Source of the DNA: Acidocella sp. 20-57-95
GTDB lineage: Bacteria; Pseudomonadota; Alphaproteobacteria; Acetobacterales; Acetobacteraceae
Length of the DNA: 64,000 nt
Assembly: GCA_002255575.1 (NCBI GenBank)
Contig: NCAT01000006.1
Span: 1 to 64,000, forward strand
Reading direction: 5' to 3'
Program-made: the position numbers and the translations under genes
Shown here: in pieces, positions 19,447 to 28,362 of the stretch
How the letters are laid out: each line of letters opens with the position of its first letter
Numbering within the stretch: position 1 is the stretch's first letter
Notes under the pieces: generated by a model
What the model was told of the DNA's origin: nothing
Seen by the model: the letters and a program-made list of their open reading frames with translations, nothing else
The model's database searches: none

Positions 19447-20516
19447 AAGGTCCCGTAGCCCCGCCTCGGCGGTTGAGCAACGCGCATCAGGCGTATCAGC
19501 ATCCCTTCGCGCAGCCCACGGTCAGCCACGGTCAGTTCCGGTACCTGCCAAAGCTCGTGAATGGCGGCGAATATGGCGCAGCCCGGCAGCACAAAATCCA
19601 CCCGGTCCGCGCCTATGCAGCCATGCTGGCTCAAACCCTCCCGGCCCAGCAGGCGCGCTTCTGCCAGCGCGGCATCCACCTGCACCCGCTGCAACGCCAC
19701 ACCATCAATCAAGCCCCGGCGGTAACGGTCCAACTTGAGCGACACACCGGCCAGCGTTGTCACGGTGCCGCTGGTGCCCACCATCAGCACCCCACCTTGG
19801 GCGATTTCCTTGCCAATTCTATGCACCGCCTCAAACGGCCGCAGCATATTGGCCACATCCGCCACCACCGAGCTGAACCCAGCCTCCGAATAGCAGGCAT
19901 TGGCGCAGCGTTCGGAGAGCGTGACCACCCCCACAGGCAGCGAGATATAGCCGATCAATTCCGGCGGCGTGCCATCGCAATTCACCCGCACCCAGGCAAT
20001 TTCGGTTGAGCCACCACCAATATCAAACAGCAAAGCCCGCCGCCCGGCCTTACAAATCAAGGAAGCGCAGCTTTCCACCGCCAGTTCGGCTTCTTCGCGC
20101 GGACCGATAATTTCCAGCGGCAGGCCGGTAGATGCGCGCGCCCGGCGGATAAAATCGGCACCATTCTCGGCCTGCCGGCACGCTTCAGTGGCAATTGCCC
20201 GCAGTGTAACCTTACCGCCCTCGGCCTCCAGCCCCCAGCGCTTGAGCCGTTCTGCACAGACTGACAGCGCCGCCAGCGCCCGGTCCATCGCCACCGGGGC
20301 TAGCTCGCCCGTCTCATACAGCCCCTCGCCCAACCGGACGACCCGGCTGAAGCTATCGAGCACCTGGAACCCGCTATGGCTGGGGGTGCCGATCAACATG
20401 CGGCAATTATTGGTGCCAAGGTCGATACCCGCGAACAAAGCGCGCCGACCGGCCCGGCGCGTTTCGGCACCCCGCCTTGCATCTGACTGAAAATTGGTCG
20501 CCGCATTTGTAACCAT
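19443..20516 (-). CDS. Ppx/GppA family exopolyphosphatase-like phosphatase
   Basis: A 357-residue ASKHA-fold phosphatase that hydrolyses inorganic polyphosphate or pppGpp. The phosphate-1 loop is FAGIDLGTNNCRMLI; the catalytic region has GPREEAELA; the phosphate-2 loop is LLFDIGGGSTEIAWV; and GTSGTVTTLAGV is the adenosine-side motif. At about 357 residues it is the short form lacking the C-terminal HD domain of E. coli Ppx and GppA, as usual in alphaproteobacteria. It is translationally coupled to rlmE. Which substrate is preferred cannot be decided from sequence. Confidence 0.88.
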   Translation of the reverse strand: MVTNAATNFQSDARRGAETRRAGRRALFAGIDLGTNNCRMLIGTPSHSGFQVLDSFSRVVRLGEGLYETGELAPVAMDRALAALSVCAERLKRWGLEAEGGKVTLRAIATEACRQAENGADFIRRARASTGLPLEIIGPREEAELAVESCASLICKAGRRALLFDIGGGSTEIAWVRVNCDGTPPELIGYISLPVGVVTLSERCANACYSEAGFSSVVADVANMLRPFEAVHRIGKEIAQGGVLMVGTSGTVTTLAGVSLKLDRYRRGLIDGVALQRVQVDAALAEARLLGREGLSQHGCIGADRVDFVLPGCAIFAAIHELWQVPELTVADRGLREGMLIRLMRVAQPPRRGYGTL

Positions 20517-20664
20517 TACAGCTATATAGTCGCGCTAATTTGCCATGCAGGGCAAGGCGCAAATAACCAGAAAAACAGATATGCAGGTAAAATTGCATCC
20601 AGCAGTTGCCGAGCGCTGCCGCCGGTGCTATCGGCACGCCCTCGCGCTGGCTGCGCAGCACCGT

Positions 20665-20738
20665 TGGGGGATAGTTTAGCGGTAGAACACCTGGCTCTGA
20701 CCCGGGTAGCCTTGGTTCGAATCCAGGTCCCCCAGCCA
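20665..20738 (+). tRNA. tRNA-Gln (CTG anticodon)
   Basis: A 74-nt cloverleaf. The acceptor stem TGGGGGA pairs with TCCCCCA; discriminator G and encoded CCA follow. The anticodon arm is CCTGG-CTCTGAC-CCGGG, giving anticodon CTG in a standard seven-base loop. The T arm is CTTGG-TTCGAAT-CCAGG. It lies 148 bp upstream of the ppx start on the opposite strand and 91 bp before the GT-C-like gene. I looked for a direct repeat of its 3' end elsewhere in the window, as an integrated element would leave, and saw none. Confidence 0.95.
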
Positions 20739-20829
20739 CGCGGCGGCTCCATAAATGTAACCGGCTCAGCTATTGCTTTGGTGATCTTTACCGGTTGTTA
20801 TCCGGCAAAATGTCGGTTTTGTGTGTAAA

Positions 20830-22125
20830 ATGTATATGAAGTCCAATGAGACAGCGGCCAGTAATGGCGTTATGCGGCCGTGGAAACGCGCATGGTTGAG
20901 TTATTCCAACCTAGCGCATATCGTTTCGATTTGCTTCATTATGGTGTCGCGTCGGCCGGATGCAATTTTGCATCCACAATTCTGGGCCGAGGATGGGCAA
21001 GTTTTTTATCATGACGCCTACACATTTGGGTTATCAAGCCTTTGGCTGCCCCTAGGCGGTTATCTAAATACTTTATCGCGGCTAACAGCGCTTATCGTTC
21101 AGCCCTTTCCCTTGTTATACGTGCCTGCTCTGTTCGCGGGTTGTGCGGCTTTTTTTCAGGTTCTACCCGTCATCATCATGTTATCCCGGCGGATGGACGC
21201 GGTGATCCCATCGATGCCAGCACGGCTTGCTATCTGTTACTTCTACGCCTTGTTACCCAACTCTTCAGAGCTGAACTTAAATCTCACCAATGCGCAGTGG
21301 CATCTGGCACTAGCAGCTTTTCTAACGCTGATCAGTCTGCCCGCCGATCATAAGTCTGATGGGAAATTTGATAGGGCTTTATTAGCATTATCGGGATTAA
21401 GCGGACCATTTGGCCTTGTCCTGACGCCGCTCGCATGGCTTGGATACATACGGTCTCGGGCAGGATTGCTTCACGCTCTCATTTTAACGTTTGTAACAGC
21501 GGTGCAGATTGGCGTTATTCTCACGCACCATGCGGTTGGTTCGCGCGTGCTAACGCCGCTCGGGGCCAGTCCGCTGCGGCTTATGGAAATCATACAAAAC
21601 CAAATTGTTCTGGGCGGGCTCATCGGCGCACTGCTCATGAAGGTTTACCAGAACGCCATACCATTCTTATGGTTCGCGATCGGCGATATTTTTATAACAG
21701 CTACCGCGGTGGCCATCGGACTCATCGCGTTTCGCCAAGGGTCCTGGGTTTACCGCCAATCAGTATTGCTCGCCATTGCCTTGTTGGCTGCCGCGCTGGT
21801 CAGTCCTGTCGCATCAACGTCGCAGCCGCAATGGCAGGCGATGACATATTCTGGCGACGCAATGCGCTATTTCTCCACCCCCACACTGGTCTGGTTTACC
21901 ACCGCTCTGGTCTGCCTTGGCTCGACAGCGAAATACCTTAAAGTTGCTGGTATGGTAATTTTGGTTTCGGCGTTCGTCGGGGGCTTTTTCAGCTTCCAAT
22001 ACCCGCCGTTCCAGCCCACTGGCTTTAGCGCGGAGGCTGTTCAGTTTGAAACGGCCGCGGCGGGAACAGTTTGGGTTTTCCCGGAAAACCCTCCCGGCTG
22101 GGCAATGACGCTGGTGAAACACTGA
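20830..22125 (+). CDS. Polytopic membrane protein, GT-C glycosyltransferase-like
   Basis: A hydrophobic protein of about 431 residues with roughly ten membrane segments. After the first segment comes HPQFWAEDGQVFYHDAY, an acidic loop in the place where GT-C lipid-linked sugar transferases keep their catalytic aspartate or glutamate. GGYLNTLSRL and LLPNSSELNLNLTNAQWHLAL follow. I do not recognise a named family. The start is unclear: GTG 20821, ATG 20830 and ATG 20836 are all in frame and none has a good ribosome binding site. It stands alone downstream of tRNA-Gln, about 2 kb outside the glycan island. A role in the same glycan pathway is possible but only inferred. Confidence 0.6.
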   Translation: MYMKSNETAASNGVMRPWKRAWLSYSNLAHIVSICFIMVSRRPDAILHPQFWAEDGQVFYHDAYTFGLSSLWLPLGGYLNTLSRLTALIVQPFPLLYVPALFAGCAAFFQVLPVIIMLSRRMDAVIPSMPARLAICYFYALLPNSSELNLNLTNAQWHLALAAFLTLISLPADHKSDGKFDRALLALSGLSGPFGLVLTPLAWLGYIRSRAGLLHALILTFVTAVQIGVILTHHAVGSRVLTPLGASPLRLMEIIQNQIVLGGLIGALLMKVYQNAIPFLWFAIGDIFITATAVAIGLIAFRQGSWVYRQSVLLAIALLAAALVSPVASTSQPQWQAMTYSGDAMRYFSTPTLVWFTTALVCLGSTAKYLKVAGMVILVSAFVGGFFSFQYPPFQPTGFSAEAVQFETAAAGTVWVFPENPPGWAMTLVKH

Positions 22126-22183
22126 ACTTCAAACCCAAGAACTCTCCCCGTCGCCGCTTGACGGCACTACCAACCACCCGCAC

Positions 22184-22630
22184 ATGCCGTGCATGATCAA
22201 TGTGCCTTACCTGAACCCCGAGGATAAAAACGCTGCCGCCGCCATTGCAGCAATTGGTGAAGAATTAGCGCTGTTTGATGATTGGATGGACCGCTACCAG
22301 TTCATTATCGAACTTGGGCGCAAATTACCGCCCTATCCCGTTGCATGGCAGGATGAGGCGCACCAAGTGAAAGGTTGCCAAAGCCAGGTTTGGCTGGCGG
22401 CAACTGAGCAAGCGCAAAATTTATATTTCGCCGGCGCGTCTGACGCCGCCATCGTATCAGGCTTAGTCGCTTTGGTATTGCGGGTTTATTCGGGCCGCAG
22501 CCGGGCTGAAATATTGGCTACATCCCCGGCATTCCTGAAGGATCTCGGCCTGATCGGCGCACTTTCAACCAACCGCGGCAACGGGGTCGCCGCCATGGTC
22601 GAGCGAATACACGCCATCGCCGCCGGCTAA
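22184..22630 (+). CDS. SufE-family cysteine desulfurase sulfur acceptor
   Basis: A 148-residue SufE-like protein, which takes persulfide sulfur from a SufS/CsdA desulfurase and hands it to the Fe-S scaffold. The acceptor cysteine lies in HQVKGCQSQVWLA. FDDWMDRYQFIIELGRKLPPYP and the C-terminal LSTNRGNGVAAMVERI are typical. Start is ATG 22184; an ATG at 22193 is an alternative. No suf operon genes adjoin it, so it is a solitary copy here, as in many alphaproteobacteria. The A-type Fe-S carrier gene at 60.8 kb is the only other Fe-S assembly gene in the window. Confidence 0.9.
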   Translation: MPCMINVPYLNPEDKNAAAAIAAIGEELALFDDWMDRYQFIIELGRKLPPYPVAWQDEAHQVKGCQSQVWLAATEQAQNLYFAGASDAAIVSGLVALVLRVYSGRSRAEILATSPAFLKDLGLIGALSTNRGNGVAAMVERIHAIAAG

Positions 22631-22634
22631 GCTA

Positions 22635-22859
22635 TTAAAACCGGCGGATCTGTGAACGCGTCAGCGCGTATCCGGCGATCCCGAGTATGATCAATACCGG
22701 GATCATGAAGAGCGCCATCCAGAACGCCACCGCAGCCACCACCAGCAACACCGCAAAGGCGGCGAGCCGGGCGAGGATTGTGCCGTAGCTGGGTTTTTCG
22801 GGTTCAACGAAGCCGCCATCCGGCGTCATGTCGAGAATTGGGCCATTTTGCTTTGCCAT
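22635..22859 (-). CDS. Small membrane protein of unknown function
   Basis: A 74-residue protein with a polar N-terminus (MAKQNGPILDMTPDGGFV, then EPEKPSYG) and two closely spaced hydrophobic segments from about residue 30 to 65, ending RSQIRRF. The ATG at 22859 was preferred; an open frame reaches 22907 but adds a poorly supported extension. It is convergent with the SufE gene (4 bp apart) and divergent from the DUF2177 gene. I do not recognise the family. Codon choice resembles the neighbouring genes, which supports a real gene. Confidence 0.55.
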   Translation of the reverse strand: MAKQNGPILDMTPDGGFVEPEKPSYGTILARLAAFAVLLVVAAVAFWMALFMIPVLIILGIAGYALTRSQIRRF

Positions 22860-22983
22860 TTTACCGATATAGGCGCTCAACCACGCCCCAACAAGCAAAA
22901 CCACCACGCGCCAGTATCAACCTGCTGCCATTGGCAATTCAACCATATGTGCCACATGTATTGTCGTAACCATCGGAGGCTTC

Positions 22984-23385
22984 ATGCGCACGCCATTCAT
23001 CGCCTACATCACCAGCCTAGTTGTTATGGGCATTATGGATGGGTGCTGGCTCGGCTTTGCCACCAGCCGGCTCTACCGGCCTGGCATCGGGCATTTAATG
23101 ACTGACAAGCCCGTGGTGCCCGCAGCAGTGCTGTTCTATCTGTTATACGCCGCCGGGGTGACGTACCTCATCACCCTGCCCGCTTTGACCAGCGGCGGAT
23201 TATCTTCTGCCATTATGCGCGGCGCGGTGTTCGGGTTGATCGCTTATGGCACGTACGACCTCACCTCACTCGCGATTCTACAAAACTGGCCGTTAAATGT
23301 GACCGTCGCAGACATGATTTGGGGTGCCATCATCACCGGCGCCACGGCCGGCATTGCGCTGCTCGTCACACAGAAATTTGGGTAA
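22984..23385 (+). CDS. DUF2177 family membrane protein
   Basis: A 133-residue integral membrane protein with four predicted hydrophobic segments. The family landmarks are the N-terminal MDGCWLGFATSRLYRPGIGHL, the central PAAVLFYLLYAAGVTYL and LIAYGTYDLTSLAIL, and TVADMIWGAIITG. DUF2177 has no established function. GGAGG lies about 7 nt before the ATG. It is followed 27 bp downstream by rarA on the same strand but nothing links the two functionally. Confidence 0.82.
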   Translation: MRTPFIAYITSLVVMGIMDGCWLGFATSRLYRPGIGHLMTDKPVVPAAVLFYLLYAAGVTYLITLPALTSGGLSSAIMRGAVFGLIAYGTYDLTSLAILQNWPLNVTVADMIWGAIITGATAGIALLVTQKFG

Positions 23386-23412
23386 CCAGCCCGGCGCGAC
23401 TATTATGCCCAA

Positions 23413-24729
23413 ATGCCCGCTGCCGATGATTTATTCGCCCCAAATGATGTAACGCCCAGTGCCATAACCGCGCAGCCGCTGGCCGAGCGGCTGCGGCCCA
23501 GGCACGTCGCTGAGATTGTCGGGCAGGAACATCTATTAGGGCCAGAAGGCAGCCTTACCGGCATGTTAAAGCGTGGCTCACTGGCATCTCTCATTCTTTG
23601 GGGCCCACCCGGCGTGGGAAAAACCACCATCGCGCGGTTGCTGGCCACTGAGGCCAAACTGCACTTCACCCAAATTTCCGCGGTATTTTCCGGCGTGGCG
23701 GATTTGAAGCGAGTGTTCGATGACGCGCTCAAACGCAAGCGCTTGGGCAAAGCCACCTTGCTGTTCGTCGATGAAATCCACCGCTTCAACCGCGCCCAGC
23801 AGGATGCGTTTTTGCCCGTGGTGGAAGCCGGCACCATCGTGCTGGTGGGCGCCACGACCGAGAATCCCTCCTTCGCCCTCAACGGCGCCTTGCTCTCCCG
23901 CTGCCAGGTGATGGTGCTGCGGCGTTTGGATGATGCCGCGATGGAAAATCTCTTGGTGCGGGCGGAAACCGATGCCGGTGCACCGCTACCCCTCACCCCC
24001 GAAGGCCGTGCCACCTTGCGGGCGATGGCCGATGGTGATGGTCGGGCTTTGTTGAATCTAGCGGAGCAGTTATTCGCGCTCGACGATAAAACAAAGCTGA
24101 ACTCCGACCAGCTCGCGAACCTCCTCTCCCGCCGCGCCGCACTCTACGACAAAGACCGCGAGGAGCATTACAACCTCATCTCCGCCCTGCATAAATCCAT
24201 GCGCGGCTCCGATGCTGATGCGGCCTTGTATTGGCTAGCCCGCATGCTCACTGGCGGCGAGGACCCGCGCTATATTGCCCGGCGCATCACCCGCTTTGCC
24301 TCCGAGGATATTGGACTTGCTGACCCACAGGCTTTGGTGCAGGCGCTGGCCGCCTGGGACGCCTATGAGCGGCTGGGGTCGCCAGAAGGCGAGGTTTGCA
24401 TCGCCCAAGCAGTCATCTACCTCGCCACGGCGCCAAAATCGAATGCCACCTATAAAGCCATCGGTGCCGCTAACCGCGCCGCCCGGGAAACCGGCAGCCT
24501 AATGCCGCCCGCGCATATTCTGAACGCCCCCACCAAACTGATGAAAAACCTCGGCTACGGCGCCGGGTACGAATACGACCACGAGACCGAGGCCGCCTTT
24601 TCCGGCCAGAATTACTTCCCCGACGGCATGGGCCGCCCGGATTTATACCGCCCGGTCGAGCGCGGTTTTGAGCGCGAAATTTCCAAGCGCCTCGCTTATT
24701 GGGCGAAATTGCGCGAAGAGACCCCATGA
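23413..24729 (+). CDS. rarA: Replication-associated recombination protein RarA (MgsA)
   Basis: A 438-residue AAA+ ATPase of the RarA/MgsA/WRNIP1 family acting at stalled replication forks. Walker A is WGPPGVGKTTIARLLA, Walker B LLFVDEIHRFNRAQQD, sensor 1 VGATTENPSFALN, and the C-terminal tetramerisation region carries SALHKSMRGSDADAALYWLARM and GEDPRYIARRITRFASEDIG. The length is normal. Its TGA overlaps the ATG of the following pseudouridine synthase (ATGA), so the pair is coupled, an arrangement common in alphaproteobacteria. Confidence 0.95.
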   Translation: MPAADDLFAPNDVTPSAITAQPLAERLRPRHVAEIVGQEHLLGPEGSLTGMLKRGSLASLILWGPPGVGKTTIARLLATEAKLHFTQISAVFSGVADLKRVFDDALKRKRLGKATLLFVDEIHRFNRAQQDAFLPVVEAGTIVLVGATTENPSFALNGALLSRCQVMVLRRLDDAAMENLLVRAETDAGAPLPLTPEGRATLRAMADGDGRALLNLAEQLFALDDKTKLNSDQLANLLSRRAALYDKDREEHYNLISALHKSMRGSDADAALYWLARMLTGGEDPRYIARRITRFASEDIGLADPQALVQALAAWDAYERLGSPEGEVCIAQAVIYLATAPKSNATYKAIGAANRAARETGSLMPPAHILNAPTKLMKNLGYGAGYEYDHETEAAFSGQNYFPDGMGRPDLYRPVERGFEREISKRLAYWAKLREETP

Positions 24730-25659
24730 CTGATATTATTCTCCCCGTCCCCGAAGCCGAAGCTGACAGCCGGCTTGACCGTTTCCTGCGCCGCAATGTC
24801 GAGGGTCTTACGCAAGCGATGATTCAGAAGCTGCTGCGGACCGGCAAAATCCGTATCGACGGCAAGCGCGCCGAAGCCAGCACCCATGTGGAAACCGGCC
24901 AGATTGTCACCGTGCCGCCCATCATCCCGCCGAAGGACATGCCCAAAGTGCGGCAGGTGATGGTGATGGACCCGCATATGCTGCGCGACCTGGAAGGCAT
25001 GATCCTATACCGCGATGAGTCCGTGATTGTGCTGAACAAACCGGCGGGTCTGGCCAGCCAGGGCGGCAGTGGCATCAAGGTGCATCTGGATGGCATGTTG
25101 GATGCACTACGCTTCGAGGGCACTGAGCGGCCCAAGCTGGTGCATCGGCTGGACCGCGATACCTCGGGCGTGCTGCTCCTCGCCCGCGGGGTGAAACCCG
25201 CCTCACGCCTGGCCGCCGCCTTTAGGGGCCGCGATGTCGAGAAAACCTACTGGGCGCTGCTGTGGGGCGTACCGCCAGTGCTGGAAGGGCGGATTGATCT
25301 GCCGCTGCGAGGATAAGGAAGCGTTGCGGGCGGTGACGGAATATAAAATCATCGACTATGCCGGCAAAAAATTCGCCTGGGCGGAGTTGAACCCGCTAAC
25401 CGGCCGGATGCACCAGTTGCGCGTGCATACGCTGGCACTTGGCACGCCGATATTGGGGGACGCGGCGTATGGCGCTGCGTTTGCTGATGGTTTTGCCCCA
25501 CAACTGCACCTGCATGCACGGCGATTGAAAATCCCGCACCCCGATGGTGGGTTTTTAACCGTGGAAGCCCCACTGCCTAAACATATGAAGGATAGTTTCG
25601 AGGCTTTGGGTTTCACCGTGCCCTCCGTGATGAAGCCGAAGCGCGTTACAAAAGGATAA
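24726..25659 (+). pseudogene. rluC: RluA-family 23S rRNA pseudouridine synthase, disrupted by a frameshift
   Basis: Two parts of one RluC-type gene lie in different frames. The first (24726-25316) encodes an S4-like domain (DSRLDRFLRRNVEGLTQ) and the catalytic half with HRLDRDTSGVLLLARG, ending GRIDLPLRG-stop. The second, in another frame from about 25312, continues DKEALRAVTEYKII, LNPLTGRMHQLRVHTLALG and GDAAYG to the normal C-terminus. In intact homologues about 15-20 residues (a glycine-rich loop) lie between DLPL and the AVTEY strand. They are missing here, so a small deletion of non-triplet length fits. The catalytic aspartate is in the first fragment, but the substrate-binding C-terminus is out of frame. 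The symbol is by family resemblance. Confidence 0.75.
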
Positions 25660-25741
25660 AACTCAATGGGTTACGGTTACTAAACACTACTTAAGCATGT
25701 ATCCATTCGTTTTCACTGTACGAACCCAACCTAAAGTTCTA

Positions 25742-25747
25742 TATAAT
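25742..25747 (+). promoter_or_regulatory. Candidate -10 box upstream of a small gene
   Basis: A perfect TATAAT hexamer stands in the AT-rich gap after the rluC remnant, 32 bp before the first possible start codon of the next small gene. No good -35 hexamer is visible at 16-18 bp upstream, so this is a tentative sigma-70 promoter. Confidence 0.35.
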
Positions 25748-25778
25748 ACGGCAGAACAACTGTACTTTCGTATCGGAA

Positions 25779-26210
25779 ATGACTATGGGTAGCCGCCATC
25801 CAATAACGCCCGCACAACGCCGGAACATTCATACGCTGGCCCCCTTCCAGCACGCGACCATGGGCCAGAATGCCGCCAGCCAAGCTGAGGCAGCAGTCAC
25901 ACGGGACGTTATTGGCTGGGACGTGATCGATTCCAGCCACCTCGTAAACGCCAATGGCGCCGAACTCGTGAGCCATAAGCGGCCAGGTAAAAAAGCCTAT
26001 TGGACCGCGATCGTACCGACTCAGGATCCCGAGCGCCTACAATTCATGAAAACAGACGACGGCCAGTTGGCCAGATTTCCCAATTTATCAACTGCCATAC
26101 AAGCAGTGGAGCTGTTTGTGAGTATCCGCAACGAATTCAGCCAGTACGCCGATCGCGACAAAGTGGATATCACAGCTGGGAATATTGGCGTTCATGGTGG
26201 CAGTTACTAA
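25779..26210 (+). CDS. Hypothetical protein
   Basis: A 143-residue soluble protein that I do not recognise. It starts MTMGSRHPITPAQRRNIHTL and later has VTRDVIGWDVIDSSHLV, KRPGKKAYWTAIVPTQ and FPNLSTAIQAVELFVSIRNEF. The mix of residues and the absence of low-complexity sequence favour a real gene. Start is uncertain: the second ATG at 25785 has GGAA at a better distance than the first at 25779. A TATAAT lies about 30 bp upstream. The neighbours (a broken rluC and prfC) do not suggest a role. Confidence 0.5.
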   Translation: MTMGSRHPITPAQRRNIHTLAPFQHATMGQNAASQAEAAVTRDVIGWDVIDSSHLVNANGAELVSHKRPGKKAYWTAIVPTQDPERLQFMKTDDGQLARFPNLSTAIQAVELFVSIRNEFSQYADRDKVDITAGNIGVHGGSY

Positions 26211-26448
26211 GGCCGCAAGCCACTAAACCGCACCGCGACACGCGCGATTGCGCCTTGGCCGCCATCGCCGCCGGCTCCGTGCAAGGGTTTAATGGCCGCA
26301 ACTGGGTGTCAGATTTCATTCAGTACGATTTCTGGCCGTCCGCCGCCGCCCGGTCAGAACAGTCCGCCTCCGTCCTTTATCGCTGGCCGTTCTAAGATCG
26401 CGCCACGACCAACCGGCGATAGCTGTCTTTGCTCATGACAACAGGCGG
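26211..26448. other. Intergenic region with a possible gene remnant
   Basis: This 238-bp gap separates the hypothetical gene from convergent prfC. A plus-strand frame stays open to a TAA at 26393 and reads NGRNWVSDFIQYDFWPS near its end, which has the look of coding sequence but has no start of its own outside the preceding gene. It may be the 3' remnant of a lost gene. No terminator is evident. Confidence 0.25.
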
Positions 26449-28017
26449 CTACCGCCGCTCCCTTGTCGCCGAGAAGGTAAGTTCGGGGAAGTTTTCCTTC
26501 ATCCGGTTCAGTTCCCAATTATTGCGCACTAGATACACCGGCGCGCCCTCGCGGTCTTCGCTCATCGCACTGCGGTTCAGTTCGATGAAGGTTTTTAACC
26601 GCGCGGCATCCTCGGAGAATATCCAGCGGGCCGTATCAAACGGCGCTTGCTCAAACGCTACCGGCACCGAATATTCCTGCTCGATGCGGCTGGAGAGCAC
26701 GTCCAACTGCAACGCCCCCACCACGCCCACAATCCAGTCTGAGCCGGTCATCGGGCGGAATACTTGCGTTACACCTTCTTCGGCCAAATCCTCCAAGGCT
26801 TTGCGCAACTGCTTGGCTTTCATCGGGTCAGCCAGCCGCACGCGGCGTAGAATTTCCGGGGCGAAATCCGGGATGCCGGTGAAGCGCAGAACCTCGCCCT
26901 CAGTGAGTGTGTCACCCACCCTGAGCGTGCCATGGTTCGGGATGCCGATAATATCGCCGGGATAGGCTTCTTCAGCCAGCGAACGGTCCTGGGCGAAGAA
27001 GAAAATCGGCGCCTGGATCGCCATCGGCTTTTTGGTCCGCGAATGGACCAGTTTCATCCCCCGTGTAAACTTGCCTGAACAAATGCGGGTGAAGGCAATC
27101 CGGTCGCGGTGCTGCGGGTCCATATTGGCCTGCACCTTGAACACGAAGCCAGTCACCGGCGCTTCATCAGGCTCCACCACGCGGCTATCAGAAGCCCGCG
27201 GTTGCGGCGGCGGGGCATTGGCCACCAGCCCTTCCAGCAATTCGCGCACGGAATAATCCTTCAACGCCGATCCGAAATAGACCGGTGTTAAATGCCCCTC
27301 CGAGAATGACTGTAAATCAAACGGCGGAAAGGCTGCATGGATCAGCTCGATATCCTCATCCAACTGCGCCTTCTGGTCAGCCGGGATGGCGAATTTCTGT
27401 TCAGTCTTGGTATCGCCAGGCTTCACCGCCGAAACCAACCGATTATTGCGGATATCAAAACAACCCCGGAACAGCCCGCCAGTGCCGATCGGCCAGACCA
27501 TTGGGCAGATATCCAACGCCAGCGTTGAGGAAATCTCATCCAGCAGCTCAAACGGGTTTTGCCCTTCCCGGTCCACCTTGTTGATGAAGGTGGTGATGGG
27601 AATGTTCCGCAACCGGCAAACCTCGAATAGTTTTTTGGTCTGCAACTCGATGCCCTTGGCGGCATCAATCACCATCACCGCGCTATCAACAGCGGTCAGC
27701 GTGCGGTAGGTATCCTCCGAGAAATCTTCGTGGCCGGGTGTGTCCAGCAGGTTGAACACCGCCCCGCCGAATTCGAATGTCATCACGGATGATGTCACCG
27801 AAATGCCGCGCTGGCGTTCGATTTTCATCCAGTCAGAGCGCGTCTGGCGGCGGTCCTGCCGGGCCTTGACCATGCCGGCTTCGCGGATGGCGCCGCCGAA
27901 CAGCAGCAATTTTTCCGTTAGCGTAGTTTTGCCGGCATCAGGGTGCGAGATGATGGCAAAGGTGCGCCGGGGCGGAATGCCGGTGGCGGAGTCAATAAGG
28001 GGAAGCGCCTGATCCAT
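26449..28017 (-). CDS. prfC: Peptide chain release factor 3
   Basis: A 522-residue GTPase that recycles RF1 and RF2 from the ribosome after termination. G1 is SHPDAGKTTLTEKLL; G2/switch I includes KIERQRGISVTSSVM; G3 is DTPGHEDFSEDTYR; G4 is NKVDREG. RF3-specific domain II and III stretches (FARICSGKFTRGMKL-like, GIPNHGTLRVGDTL, TGSDWIVGVVGALQLDVL) follow. The length is that of typical RF3 (about 520-530). It is convergent with the small hypothetical gene and followed upstream by the monooxygenase gene on the same strand. Confidence 0.96.
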   Translation of the reverse strand: MDQALPLIDSATGIPPRRTFAIISHPDAGKTTLTEKLLLFGGAIREAGMVKARQDRRQTRSDWMKIERQRGISVTSSVMTFEFGGAVFNLLDTPGHEDFSEDTYRTLTAVDSAVMVIDAAKGIELQTKKLFEVCRLRNIPITTFINKVDREGQNPFELLDEISSTLALDICPMVWPIGTGGLFRGCFDIRNNRLVSAVKPGDTKTEQKFAIPADQKAQLDEDIELIHAAFPPFDLQSFSEGHLTPVYFGSALKDYSVRELLEGLVANAPPPQPRASDSRVVEPDEAPVTGFVFKVQANMDPQHRDRIAFTRICSGKFTRGMKLVHSRTKKPMAIQAPIFFFAQDRSLAEEAYPGDIIGIPNHGTLRVGDTLTEGEVLRFTGIPDFAPEILRRVRLADPMKAKQLRKALEDLAEEGVTQVFRPMTGSDWIVGVVGALQLDVLSSRIEQEYSVPVAFEQAPFDTARWIFSEDAARLKTFIELNRSAMSEDREGAPVYLVRNNWELNRMKENFPELTFSATRERR

Positions 28018-28053
28018 CCGGCTCCCCTACCAATTCCGCCACCAAAAAGCCAA

Positions 28054-28347
28054 TCAGCCAACCACGGTGCTGGTATGATAAACCTTTGGCGGGGCTGCAA
28101 AGCAATGCCCCACATTGCCGCGCCAGACCTGGAAATCCGGCGAGTTGCGGAAATCCTCCATATGATGGGCCACAGTTTCCCACGTCACCATCAGGATAAA
28201 ATGCTCAGGGTGCTCGATGGAATGTTCCAGCTTCACCCCATGGCAGCCAGCAGCACGCAGGAACACCGGCACGCTGGCCGCCACCCCAGCCTCAAATTCC
28301 CTCTCCATGCCGGGTTTAACCGTAATCTCGGCAAATTCAGTAACCAT
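28054..28347 (-). CDS. ABM-family (putative quinol/antibiotic biosynthesis) monooxygenase
   Basis: A 97-residue dimeric alpha/beta-barrel type protein. The N-terminus has VTEFAEITVKPGMEREFEAG, then RAAGCHGVKLEHSIEHPEHF and LMVTWETVAHHMEDFRNSP, the usual ABM pattern. Members range from quinol oxidases to haem-degrading enzymes; the reaction here is unknown. The ATG at 28347 is preferred to the GTG directly before it. It lies 15 bp after the fumarylacetoacetase-family gene, suggesting co-transcription and perhaps a shared catabolic role. Confidence 0.78.
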   Translation of the reverse strand: MVTEFAEITVKPGMEREFEAGVAASVPVFLRAAGCHGVKLEHSIEHPEHFILMVTWETVAHHMEDFRNSPDFQVWRGNVGHCFAAPPKVYHTSTVVG

Positions 28348-28362
28348 CACTCTGTTTCCTAA

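Noticed and set aside
20700..20740. tRNA-Gln 3' end as an integration site (attL) for an island
   Set aside because: No second copy of the tRNA 3' end and no integrase gene were found in the window.
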